A stretch of 64,000 nucleotides of DNA from Streptomyces sp. NBC_01216 (GTDB lineage: Bacteria; Actinomycetota; Actinomycetes; Streptomycetales; Streptomycetaceae). Below are positions 37,840 through 45,757 of the stretch, piece after piece (positions within the stretch are counted from its first letter, which is position 1; each line of letters begins with the position of its first letter). The stretch covers positions 3,782,001-3,846,000 of the forward strand of contig NZ_CP108677.1 of the NCBI RefSeq assembly GCF_035994945.1, given 5' to 3'. The notes beneath the pieces were generated by a model that was given only the letters and a program-made list of their open reading frames with translations, was not told the origin of the DNA and did no database searches. A program made the position numbers and the translations under genes.

Positions 37840-37882
37840 CGCGCCGAGGCCCGCCCCGGATCACGGGGCGGGCCTCGGCGCG
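37840..37882. terminator. Strong bidirectional terminator after purA
   Basis: A 19-bp perfect stem (37840-37858, 37864-37882) with loop GATCA lies between purA and the convergent Ser/Thr kinase gene. Confidence 0.9.
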
Positions 37883-37960
37883 TCCCGCGGCCGCCGGCAG
37901 GGAGCGGCCGGAGCCGCCCCGCCCCGGCGGTGGGGCCCGCCCGGCGGTGGTCCGGCGCCG

Positions 37961-39808
37961 CTACGAGCGGTGGAACGGGGCGGCGTCGCTGTCGGTCATC
38001 GGTGACATCAGCAGCCGCTCCTCGCCCTGCGAGCGGTCGAGCCTCAGGTACTGGGACGGGGCCTCGCCGCACTCGGGGTCCCAGTCGTCGGAGTCGCGGG
38101 TCTGCGGGCCGGTGACCAGCAGACCACCCGCGCCGCCGAGGAGCGCGGTGGTGGTGCACGTGACCGTGTCGGGCGTGAGACCACCCTGGTCGTCGAGGCG
38201 GGGAAAACTGTGGCGGACGCGGACCAGGGGGGCGCCGACCGGGCCCTGGGAGACGGTCACCTCGTCCCCGTAGCGGTCCGCGTTGTCGCCGTAGACCAGC
38301 GGATCCTGACGGGACTTCCAGACGCCCAGGAAACCGGCCGGGACGATGTCGGCGCCCGAGCGCACCCGGCGGAACGTGGCCCGCGCGGCACCCGAGGTCC
38401 ACACCAGGACGTCGGGCGAGCGCAGTGTCAGGCTCTGGTGGGCCGCCGGGGTGCAGCGTCGCGCCGGCACGCCGGTGGTCACGTCGGACTCCCCGAGGAT
38501 CAACGCGTCCTCGTCGGCGGAGACCAGCCGTGAGTGGCCCATGCACAGCCGCTCCTCGGTGACCTGGACGTAGCCGACGTTCTTCGCACCCACCGCCCCC
38601 TGGGCGATGTCGAAGCGGGCGGTCTCCCGGGGATGTTCGGCGGAGCCGCGCACCACGCCCTCCCAGGAACCGAGGAACGCGGGCGGCACGATGCCCCCCG
38701 GGTGGGCGGAGAGGCCGCCGCCGCGGTCACGGTTCTTCAGCTCGCCGGTCCCGGCCGAGGGGTCCGGCCGGAAGGCGTAGGCGAGTCCCGCGGCGACGGC
38801 GAGCACGACGGCGGTGGCGACCAGCCCGGTCCGGCGCCACCGTCCGGACGGCCTCGCGGAAGGAACGGGGGTGGTGTCGCACGCGCTCCCGCCTCCGGTC
38901 GCCCCGGACGCCACCGCCCGCGCCTGCGCCTCCAGGACCTCCGCGGCGTGCGCCTCCAGGAGGGCGAGCAGGTCCGCCGGGAGCCACGGGCCGGCGAGCT
39001 CGACGGTCTCGGCCAGCTCGGTGGCCGTGGGCCGGTCGGCCGGGTTCTTGGCGAGGCAGGCCCGCACCAGCCCGACCAGCTCGGGTGCGAGGCCGGTCAG
39101 GTCGGGCTCGTCATGGGCGATGCGGAACATGGTGGCGTGGACGCCGCTGTCCGCCGTACCGAACGGCGAACGGCCGGTCGCCGCGTAGGCGAGGACCGAG
39201 CCGAGGCAGAAGAGGTCGGAGGCCGGTGTCAGTCTCTCACCGCGCACCTGCTCGGGAGACATGAAACCAGGGGAGCCGACCACGGCCCCGGTACGGGTCA
39301 GGCCCCCGTCGGTGACCGTGTCGACGGCGCGGGCGATCCCGAAGTCGATGATCCGCGGTCCGTCGACGGTGAGCAGGACGTTGGAGGGTTTCAGATCGCG
39401 GTGGACCAGACCGGCCGCGTGGATATGGGTGAGCGCCCGGCCCAGCCCGGCTGCCACCCCCCGTACGGTCGAGGGCGGCAGCGGCCCGTGGTCCGCGGCC
39501 ACCACGGCGCGCAGCGACGGCCCGGGGACGTAGCCGATCGCGACCCAGGGCGAGACGGCGGCGGTGTCGGAGGCGAGCACCGGGGCGGTACCCGCGCCGC
39601 CGACCCGTTCCAGGGCGGCGACCTCACGGGTGAAGCGGCGCCGGAACTCGTCCTGCGCGGCGAGTTCCGCGTGCACCACTTTGACGGCGACGGTCCGTCC
39701 GTCCGCCGAACGCGCCAGGAACACCCGGCCCATCCCGCCGACACCCAGCCGGCCGAGCAGGCGGAACGGGCCGATACCGACCGGATCTTCCGCGTTCAAT
39801 GGCTCCAC
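37961..39808 (-). CDS. Membrane Ser/Thr protein kinase with extracytoplasmic repeat domain
   Basis: 615 aa from GTG 39808 (MEPLNAEDPVGIGPFRLLG-type start). Hanks-type kinase: GxGGMG loop at 22-26, Lys43, HRD 136-138, DFG 155-157, SPEQ in the activation segment. One membrane helix (TGLVATAVVLAVAAGLAYAF) leads to an outer domain made of two related beta modules (FLGSWEGVV and FLGVWKSRQ starts), each with paired cysteines. No PASTA repeats. An earlier in-frame ATG at 39871 abuts the large palindrome and would add 21 basic residues. A degraded membrane protein gene lies just upstream. Confidence 0.9.
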   Translation of the reverse strand: MEPLNAEDPVGIGPFRLLGRLGVGGMGRVFLARSADGRTVAVKVVHAELAAQDEFRRRFTREVAALERVGGAGTAPVLASDTAAVSPWVAIGYVPGPSLRAVVAADHGPLPPSTVRGVAAGLGRALTHIHAAGLVHRDLKPSNVLLTVDGPRIIDFGIARAVDTVTDGGLTRTGAVVGSPGFMSPEQVRGERLTPASDLFCLGSVLAYAATGRSPFGTADSGVHATMFRIAHDEPDLTGLAPELVGLVRACLAKNPADRPTATELAETVELAGPWLPADLLALLEAHAAEVLEAQARAVASGATGGGSACDTTPVPSARPSGRWRRTGLVATAVVLAVAAGLAYAFRPDPSAGTGELKNRDRGGGLSAHPGGIVPPAFLGSWEGVVRGSAEHPRETARFDIAQGAVGAKNVGYVQVTEERLCMGHSRLVSADEDALILGESDVTTGVPARRCTPAAHQSLTLRSPDVLVWTSGAARATFRRVRSGADIVPAGFLGVWKSRQDPLVYGDNADRYGDEVTVSQGPVGAPLVRVRHSFPRLDDQGGLTPDTVTCTTTALLGGAGGLLVTGPQTRDSDDWDPECGEAPSQYLRLDRSQGEERLLMSPMTDSDAAPFHRS

Positions 39809-39872
39809 GGGAACAGAGGATGCCAGACCGCCGCGTACCGGCTCACCCCCACGCGCACGGTCCGTCCTCATC

Positions 39873-39913
39873 CTTCCCCGCAGGCCCTCAGGCCCTGAGG
39901 GCCTGCGGGGAAG
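39873..39913. repeat. Large perfect palindrome between kinase and degraded gene
   Basis: CTTCCCCGCAGGCCCTCA (39873-39890), loop GGCCC, TGAGGGCCTGCGGGGAAG (39896-39913): an 18-bp perfect stem. The upstream pseudogene loses recognisable sequence exactly here, so it may be a terminator placed at a deletion or insertion junction. Confidence 0.8.
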
Positions 39914-40379
39914 ATGCCCGTGGGCGCGGATCTCGTCCTGGCCGGCGCCCCGGACGAGATAGCCGAGGAAGCCGACGGTGAGCGAGTCGGCGGCCGGTCG
40001 GCCCCAGGTGTAGGCGTACTCGATCTCCCGGTACGGGTAGGGAGACCGGCCGATCTCCTCGATGTCCGGCGTCCGGCCGTCGTTCTCGATCCGGAGCGGT
40101 ACGAGGGTGGACCCGTCGGCGCTGCCGACCTCGCCGGCCCGCACGGTGAGGTCCCCGGCGTTCTCGTCCCGTTCCCGCAGGGGGGGTGTTGAGCTGCACG
40201 CGGTAGCCGAGTCGACGGCCGTGCTGCGTGAGGCGTTCGTAGACCACGACCCCGGCCGACACGAGCACACCGAGGAGCGCACTGGCCACGGCGATGACGT
40301 GCTCGGCGGTTATCCACTCCTTGACGGTGACGCTCGGGACGGCTGTGCGAAAGGGAGGCCGGTGTCGTGGGGTCGCCAC
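39914..40379 (-). pseudogene. Remnant of a membrane-anchored protein with a poly-G frameshift
   Basis: N terminus VTVKEWITAEHVIAVASALLGVLVSAGVVVYERL is one membrane helix, followed by GRRLGYRVQLNTP. At the run of seven G (40180-40186) the frame breaks; removing one base continues as LRERDENAGDLTVRAGEVG, STLVPLRIENDGRTPDIEEI and YREIEYAYTWGRPAADSL. This resembles the membrane-anchored substrate-binding/VWA-like proteins of Streptomyces. Recognisable sequence ends at the palindrome at 39913. I read a gene broken by homopolymer slippage and 3' truncation; the 7-G run could also be a sequencing error. Confidence 0.65.
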
Positions 40380-40477
40380 CTGGATTTCCTTGTTCGTTCA
40401 GGTGGCCGGACAGAGGTTGCCGGGGTTGTTTGACCATGGGTGTAATGGCGACGCGGGGGGCCGTAGGAAGGAACCGC

Positions 40478-41419
40478 ATGCGTGTCGTCGAAGTGACCGC
40501 CTACGGCGGCCCCGAGGTCCTGAGACTGAGCCGCCGGCCCGAGCCCGAGGCCGGTGAGGTACCGGGACGAGTCAGGGTACGGCTGAAGGCAGCGGCCGTG
40601 AACCAGTCCGACCTGAGGATCCGCTCGGGACAGGCCGCCGGCCGCCTCGGCGACCTCACGCCGCCCTTCGTGGTCGGTTCCGACTTCGCGGGCAGGCTCC
40701 TGGACCCTGCGCCGGGGCTGGAGGCGGGAACGCGGGTCGCCGGATTCGTGCCGTGGTTCGAGGAGGGCACGGGGCAAGGGACCTACGCGGAGGTCGTCCA
40801 GGTCGACCCGGCGTGGCTGGCCCCGGTACCGGACGACGTGGACTTCACCACGGCGGCCTCCGTGCCGCTGTCCGCGCTGACCGCTCAGCAGGCCGTCGAC
40901 AAGCTCCGGCTGCCCGCGGGGTCGGTCGTGCTCGTGACGGGGGCGAGCGGCGTGGTCGGCCGGTTCGCCGTCCAGCACGCGGTGGCCGCCGGATACCGCG
41001 TGGTCGCCGTCGCCAACGACGGTGACGAACACGAGGTGGGGGTGCTCGGCGCCGAACGCACCGTGCGGCGCGGCGCACCGGAGGACGTGATCACCGGGGT
41101 CCTCGGCTACGCCCCGCACCAGGTGGACGGCGTCTTCGACGCGGCGCTGATCGGCGATCCGCTGCTGCCGGTCCTCAAGGACGGCGGTGTGTTCGTCTCG
41201 GCCACGCAGGAGCGGATGCCGGTCGCCGAACGCGGCATCTCCGTGCTCGCGGTGCACGGGACCCCCGACGGGGCGCGGCTGAAGGAGATCCTGGAGAAGG
41301 TGGCGAAGCGGGAGCTGATCACCCGGGTGGCCGATGTGATGCCCCTGGAGGGTGCCGCCGAGGCACACCGACGTGTGGAGGCGGGGCACCGCCCCGGCCG
41401 TCTGGTCCTGTTGATCTGA
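40478..41419 (+). CDS. NADP-dependent zinc-free alcohol dehydrogenase/quinone oxidoreductase
   Basis: 313 aa from ATG 40478 (GGAAGGAACC). Medium-chain dehydrogenase fold: N-terminal VEVTAYGGPEVLRLSRRPEPEAGEV, VKAAAVNQSDLRIRSG-like segment, VGSDFAGRLLD, and the nucleotide-binding motif VVLVTGASGVVGRFAVQHAVAAG. Structural and catalytic zinc cysteines are absent, as in quinone oxidoreductases. C-terminal EGAAEAHRRVEAGHRPGRLVL is typical. The substrate is likely a quinone or enone. Confidence 0.92.
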   Translation: MRVVEVTAYGGPEVLRLSRRPEPEAGEVPGRVRVRLKAAAVNQSDLRIRSGQAAGRLGDLTPPFVVGSDFAGRLLDPAPGLEAGTRVAGFVPWFEEGTGQGTYAEVVQVDPAWLAPVPDDVDFTTAASVPLSALTAQQAVDKLRLPAGSVVLVTGASGVVGRFAVQHAVAAGYRVVAVANDGDEHEVGVLGAERTVRRGAPEDVITGVLGYAPHQVDGVFDAALIGDPLLPVLKDGGVFVSATQERMPVAERGISVLAVHGTPDGARLKEILEKVAKRELITRVADVMPLEGAAEAHRRVEAGHRPGRLVLLI

Positions 41420-41486
41420 GCCGGCTCCGGGCTGGTCCGGTACGGGTAGCCCGTCGCGTCGGTCGCCGCGGTCGAGCCGGTCGCGG

Positions 41487-42371
41487 TCACCGGGCGCGTC
41501 CCAGGGAGTGGCGGTCCGCCCAGGCGGTGATCGCGGCCGCGATCACCTCCGGCCGGTCCTCGGGTGCCTGATGGGCCGCGGGCCCGCAGTGGCGCGTCTC
41601 CAGGGCGGATATGTTCTCCGCGCACCAGGCCGCCATGGCCGGGTCGATCATCAGGGTCGGCGAACCGTCGAAGGTCAGCAGCAGCTTGGGTACTTCCGGG
41701 CTGGCGGCCAGCCAGTCGCCGTACTTCCCGATACGGGCGACGACCCCGGCCGGCTCGCCGTCCAGCGGCATGGCGCGCGGCCACTCCAGCATCGGCCGGC
41801 GGGACGCGGGCGTCGGATACGGCGCCCGGTAGACACGGAGGTCTTCCTCGGCCGGTCCGGACAGGACGGTCTGCCGGAACGAGTCCTCGATGAAGAGGTT
41901 CCGCTCCAGGACGAGCTCCTCCCCCACCCCGGGAGTCCGGAACGCCCGGAAGCGGTCCCGCGCCTTCTCCGGAAACTCGGCCCAGGACATCGCTCGCAGG
42001 ATCGTCTCCATGAACGCCACCCCCCGCACCCGTCCCGGATGCCGGGCGGCCCAGTCGAAGGCGAGCGACCCGCCCCAGTCGATCCCGACGAGTACGACCT
42101 CCCGAAGGTTCATCGCCTGGATCCAGGCGTCGAGGTATCGCGCCTGGTCGGCGTAGTCGTAGGAGATGTCGGGCTTCCCGGAGCGTCCCATCCCGATCAG
42201 GTCGGGAGCGAGGAGGCGCCGTCCGCCGCCGATCGCCGGCAGGACATTGCGCCAGAGGTGCGAGGAGGTGGGGTTGCCGTGCAGGAAGACGAGCGGAGTG
42301 TTGCCGTCCGTCGCTGCGGGCCCCCTCTCCTCGTAGTACATCGACGAGTCGAGGACGTCGATCGTGGGCAT
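41487..42371 (-). CDS. Haloalkane dehalogenase-like alpha/beta hydrolase
   Basis: 294 aa from ATG 42371 (GAGGAG 8 bases upstream; GTG 42380 also possible). Halide-pocket and catalytic features of the DhaA/LinB family: HGNPTSSHLWRN at 31-42 (Asn33 binds halide), nucleophile Asp98 in GIDWGG with Trp99, AFMETILRAMSWAEFPEKA, and C-terminal GPAAHQAPEDRPEVI with the catalytic His. The native C terminus usually reads HFLQED; here it is HQAPED, a mild change. Converts haloalkanes to alcohols if active. It is divergent from a MarR regulator with repeated CTAACG motifs in between. Confidence 0.88.
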   Translation of the reverse strand: MPTIDVLDSSMYYEERGPAATDGNTPLVFLHGNPTSSHLWRNVLPAIGGGRRLLAPDLIGMGRSGKPDISYDYADQARYLDAWIQAMNLREVVLVGIDWGGSLAFDWAARHPGRVRGVAFMETILRAMSWAEFPEKARDRFRAFRTPGVGEELVLERNLFIEDSFRQTVLSGPAEEDLRVYRAPYPTPASRRPMLEWPRAMPLDGEPAGVVARIGKYGDWLAASPEVPKLLLTFDGSPTLMIDPAMAAWCAENISALETRHCGPAAHQAPEDRPEVIAAAITAWADRHSLGRAR

Positions 42372-42384
42372 GGCGTTCACTCCT

Positions 42385-42446
42385 CTAACGTTCGTTGAGC
42401 TAACGTTTATGACGCTAACGAAGTTACATCGTTCGGACCACTAACG
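42385..42446. promoter_or_regulatory. Four CTAACG repeats in the dehalogenase-marR divergent promoter
   Basis: CTAACG at 42385, 42400, 42415 and 42441; the first three are exactly 15 bases apart. TAACGTTCGTTGA and AACG-N7-TCGTT are partial palindromes in the same stretch. AT-rich for this genome. Likely operator of the adjacent MarR protein. Confidence 0.6.
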
Positions 42447-42466
42447 CAACGGGTAATCTGCGCGGC

Positions 42467-43075
42467 ATGAGCACAGAACGTGGAGGCGACCCCGGGGGAG
42501 CGGCTTCGGCCCGGCGGGGCGAGGTGTCCGACAGGGGCGAGGTGCCCGACGGCGCCGGCTGGGCCGAGTCGTCGGGCGCGTCGGGCATGGCGCCGATGGC
42601 GGCGACGCCCGGGGCCACCGATGCAAGCCAGGGCGCCGAGCCGGATGAACGGCTGACTCCGGCCCGGCTGCGTGGCATGCCCAGCCGCCTGCTCGCGCTG
42701 ACCGCCGCGCGGGCGGATCGCCTGGTCAGCGCGAGTCTCGCCGAGGAGGATGCCCGGAAATGGCACTACACCGTGCTCGTCTCGCTCGACGAGTTCGGCC
42801 CGACCAGCCAGGCCGGGCTGAGTCGCCGGACCGGCATCTACCGCAGCGACCTCGTCGCCGTCATCAACGAACTCGCCGAGCGCGGGCTTGTCGAGCGCGC
42901 CCCCGACCCCGGTGACCGCCGCCGCAACGTCATCACGCTGACCGCCCGCGGCCATGCGCGGCTCCGGCGTCTCGACGCGGTGCTCGAAGCCGCCCAGGAG
43001 GAGTTGATGGAGCCGCTCTCCGTGGCGGAGCGGGCCTTGCTGACCGGTCTGCTGGAGCGCGTACTGAGGCACTGA
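42467..43075 (+). CDS. MarR-family regulator, divergent from the dehalogenase
   Basis: 202 aa from ATG 42467. The first ~65 residues are Gly/Ala/Ser-rich and probably disordered; an internal start is possible, for example after this region. The winged helix-turn-helix (TSQAGLSRRTGIYRSDLVAVINELAERGLVERAPDPGDRRRNVITLT, residues ~110-155) and flanking dimerisation helices are clear. DPGDRRRNVI is the MarR wing signature. It probably represses the dehalogenase gene across the shared 95-base promoter. Confidence 0.9.
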   Translation: MSTERGGDPGGAASARRGEVSDRGEVPDGAGWAESSGASGMAPMAATPGATDASQGAEPDERLTPARLRGMPSRLLALTAARADRLVSASLAEEDARKWHYTVLVSLDEFGPTSQAGLSRRTGIYRSDLVAVINELAERGLVERAPDPGDRRRNVITLTARGHARLRRLDAVLEAAQEELMEPLSVAERALLTGLLERVLRH

Positions 43076-43178
43076 CCATCCGCCCGCGGGCCCCGTCCGC
43101 TCCGTCTGCCTCGTGGGCCCGGTGTTCGCGCGCCCTCGCGTATCCGGTCCGCGAACGGCCTCGCGGCTGAGGGATTTC

Positions 43179-43204
43179 GGTCCAGACCTTGACAGGTCCA
43201 GACC
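43179..43204 (+). promoter_or_regulatory. Chitinase promoter direct repeats with consensus -35
   Basis: GGTCCAGACC occurs at 43179-43188 and 43195-43204, with TTGACA (43189-43194) exactly between them. Paired repeats overlapping the -35 mark Streptomyces chitinase promoters and mediate chitin induction and glucose repression; the core matches the DasR-type TGGTCTAGACCA site in part. Confidence 0.85.
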
Positions 43205-43246
43205 AAGGCGGCTTCGCTTGCCTTCCCCCCACGGAAGGACGCGCGC

Positions 43247-44137
43247 ATGCTGCGACGCCTGCTCATCCTCCTGTCCGCACTCTGCACGGCCGTCGGACTG
43301 GCCGTCATCGTCCCCGCGACCGCCGGAGCGGCGCCCGCGTGCGTGGCCGCCTGGAACTCCTCCAGCGTCTACACGGGCGGCATGACCGCCTCGTACGACG
43401 GCCGCAACTGGTACGCGAAGTGGTGGACCCAGAACGAACGCCCCGGCACCACCGACGTCTGGCGAGACGAGGGCACCTGCGGGGGCGGTGGGGGTTCGGA
43501 CCCCGATCCGGACCCCTCCGGTTTCGTCGTCAGCGAGGCCCAGTTCAACCGGATGTTCCCGGGCCGGAACTCCTTCTACACATACAGCGGCCTGACCGCC
43601 GCTCTCGGCGCCTACCCCGGGTTCGCGAAGACCGGCAGCGACACCGTCAAGAAGCAGGAGGCCGCCGCCTTCCTCGCCAACGTCAGTCACGAGACCGGCG
43701 GTCTGGTGTACATCGTCGAACAGAACACCGCCAACTACCCGCACTACTGCGACACGAGCCGGCCCTACGGCTGCCCCGCCGGCCAGGCCGCCTACTACGG
43801 CCGGGGCCCCATCCAGCTCTCCTGGAACTTCAACTACAAGGCGGCGGGCGACGCCCTCGGCATCGATCTGCTCAACAACCCGTACCGCGTCGAGCGCGAG
43901 CCCGCCGTCGCCTGGAAGACCGGCCTCTGGTACTGGAACACCCAGAGCGGCCCCGGGACGATGACCGGCCACAACGCCATGGTCAACGGTGCCGGCTTCG
44001 GCCAGACGATCCGCTCCATCAACGGATCGCTGGAGTGCGACGGCCGGAATCCCGCTCAGGTGCAGAGCCGGGTGACCAAGTACCAGCAGTTCACCCGGAT
44101 CCTGGGTGTGCCGACCGGAGCGAACCTGTACTGCTGA
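43247..44137 (+). CDS. Secreted family 19 chitinase with N-terminal chitin-binding module
   Basis: 296 aa. Sec signal peptide 1-28 (LLILLSALCTAVGLAVIVPATAGAA). CBM5/12 chitin-binding module at about 31-77 (AWNSSSVYTGGMTASYDG, WYAKWWTQNE), Gly/Asp/Pro linker, then GH19 domain (about 92-296) with catalytic Glu149 (HETGG) and Glu158, AYYGRGPIQLSWNFNY, and LKTGLWYW-like WKTGLWYW. It hydrolyses chitin with inversion. ATG 43247, preceded by ACGGAAGGAC. Similar in architecture to Streptomyces ChiF/ChiG group enzymes. Single-gene unit under the repeats at 43179-43204. Confidence 0.96.
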   Translation: MLRRLLILLSALCTAVGLAVIVPATAGAAPACVAAWNSSSVYTGGMTASYDGRNWYAKWWTQNERPGTTDVWRDEGTCGGGGGSDPDPDPSGFVVSEAQFNRMFPGRNSFYTYSGLTAALGAYPGFAKTGSDTVKKQEAAAFLANVSHETGGLVYIVEQNTANYPHYCDTSRPYGCPAGQAAYYGRGPIQLSWNFNYKAAGDALGIDLLNNPYRVEREPAVAWKTGLWYWNTQSGPGTMTGHNAMVNGAGFGQTIRSINGSLECDGRNPAQVQSRVTKYQQFTRILGVPTGANLYC

Positions 44138-44374
44138 GGGCGGCTCTGACGGCCGTGCTCCGAGGGGCCCACCCGACGCGGCACCGGCGGCGGCACGCGC
44201 GGACGCCCGGCCGGGGCCCGGATCATGAGGACACGTCGGCGCGTCCACGACGGTACCGGCCCGTCGCCACGGGGCCGGGCGGCGCGTGCGCCCGGCGCCC
44301 CACCCGGGTGTTCCGCCTCGCCCGGGACGGTCCGGTCCGCACCCGCCGGCCGGCCGGCGAGAGCCGACGACACG

Positions 44375-44920
44375 TCAGGAGTCCGAGGTGTCCCCCGCTG
44401 GAGCCGCCCGGTCGTCCGTGGCGCCCGTACGGAAGGCGTCCGCGCCGTCCGCCGTCGCGTCGTCCGCCGTATCCCCCGCGTCGATCGCGTCGAGAGCCCG
44501 GGAGAGCCGTTCCAGCGCGCGTACCGTCTCGTCGAACGCCTCCTGGCCGCCGAGCGTGTGCGTCAGTCGCCTCGCCAGCTCCGCGTGTCCCGGATCGATC
44601 CGGCGGATCGCCGCACGCCCCTCCGGTGTCGGTGCCAGCAGTTTGGCGCGCCGATGCGCGGGGTTCGGTGCGTAGACGGCGAGTTCCCTGGCCACCAGAA
44701 GGTCCGCGACGCGCTGCACGCTCTGACGGGTGATCCCCATGGCGCGGGCGATCCCCGCGACGGACAGCGGCTCGGGGAGGACGGCTCCGAGCACCTGCCA
44801 CCAGGCCGCGGTCAGTCCCGCGGGCTCGGCGAGTCTCTCCGAGACCGCGAGGAGACGGCCGTTGAGGTGGAACACGGCGAGGGCGGTGCGGGACAGCGCG
44901 TCCTGCTGGTCGCGGCTCAC
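44375..44920 (-). CDS. MarR-family regulator coupled to a DJ-1/PfpI gene
   Basis: 181 aa. Winged helix-turn-helix at about 50-105 (LSVAGIARAMGITRQSVQRVADLLVARELAVYAPNPAHRRAKLLAPT, positions ~53-99). The C-terminal ~40 residues are low-complexity and acidic. ATG 44920 overlaps the stop of the DJ-1/PfpI gene (ATGA), so it is the second gene of that operon. Two neighbouring palindromes upstream of the operon are likely its operators, giving autoregulation. Confidence 0.9.
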   Translation of the reverse strand: MSRDQQDALSRTALAVFHLNGRLLAVSERLAEPAGLTAAWWQVLGAVLPEPLSVAGIARAMGITRQSVQRVADLLVARELAVYAPNPAHRRAKLLAPTPEGRAAIRRIDPGHAELARRLTHTLGGQEAFDETVRALERLSRALDAIDAGDTADDATADGADAFRTGATDDRAAPAGDTSDS

Positions 44921-45564
44921 GACGCCGCGGCCGGCCCGGCCCCGGCGGCCTCTCCGTCCGATGCCTGGAGCTTCTCGTACGCCGCCGGGTCGGAGTCGTG
45001 GAAGAGGCGGTACCAGGCGTCGAGCCGCTCGCCCTCGAAGGCGCCCATCCGCCCCAGGACCTCCCGGGCGAACGCGACGGGTTCGGTCGGTCCCGCCGTG
45101 ATCAGGTCGCCGCCGCCGGTGCCCCGGTCCGTGACCGCGTCCGTGTCGACGTAGCGGGCGCCGCCCTGGTAGCCGGTGGCGGCGAGGTAGAAGGAGACGG
45201 CGCTCGTGTGGGCTCGGTCGTCGAGGAGTCCCGCACGGGCCAGTCCGGCGGTGGCGCCGCAGATGGCGGCGACGGGCTTGCCCGCGTCGAGGAAGCGACG
45301 CGCCGCGTCCGCGAACGGGGCCAGGTCGTCGCTCGTGTCCCAGAGATCGGCGCCCGGCAGGATCAGGAGCTCGCTGTCGGCCGGGTCCAGCCGGTCGAGG
45401 GCCAGGTCCGGCGTGACGCGCAGACCGCCGAGGCTGGTGATGGGCGCGGAGCTCGGGCCGACCGTGCGGACCCGGTGGCCGGTGCGGGCGAGCCAGGCGG
45501 TGGTGTGTCCGGTCTCCCAGTCGGCGAGTGTGTCGTAGACGGCGAGGTGAACGGTGCGGGGCAT
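44917..45564 (-). CDS. DJ-1/PfpI-family protein (glutamine amidotransferase-like)
   Basis: 215 aa from ATG 45564 (AGGAGG 7 bases upstream). The DJ-1/PfpI fold shows as VHLAVYDTLADWETGHTTAWL, LLILPGADLWDT, and the nucleophile elbow VAAICGATAGLARAGLLDDR with the conserved cysteine in AICGA. Family members are glyoxalases, deglycases or stress chaperones. Such type-1 amidotransferase-like proteins often accompany a MarR regulator, as here. The catalytic His after Cys is replaced (CGATAG), like other members of this subgroup. Confidence 0.85.
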   Translation of the reverse strand: MPRTVHLAVYDTLADWETGHTTAWLARTGHRVRTVGPSSAPITSLGGLRVTPDLALDRLDPADSELLILPGADLWDTSDDLAPFADAARRFLDAGKPVAAICGATAGLARAGLLDDRAHTSAVSFYLAATGYQGGARYVDTDAVTDRGTGGGDLITAGPTEPVAFAREVLGRMGAFEGERLDAWYRLFHDSDPAAYEKLQASDGEAAGAGPAAAS

Positions 45565-45600
45565 TGCGGGCCTCCTGCGGAATCGTCGACGAGATGCTGC

Positions 45601-45634
45601 TGACAGCAGGCTGTCAGAACGACAGCTTGCTGTC
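45601..45634. promoter_or_regulatory. Tandem operators of the PfpI-MarR operon
   Basis: TGACAGCAGGCTGTCA (45601-45616) is a perfect 16-bp palindrome, and GACAGCTTGCTGTC (45621-45634) is a perfect 14-bp one. Centres are 19 bases apart, that is about two helical turns. They lie 37 bases upstream of the DJ-1/PfpI start. Confidence 0.8.
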
Positions 45635-45757
45635 AATATGTCGAAGGGTGGACGGTGTCCCGTGACGACCGGGTGGGGCAAGGTGTCGGGTCGTCCCCGG
45701 TCTCGGTGGACAAGATGGTCATGGCTCGCCCCACCTGCGGTTACCTACGCTCGACCC

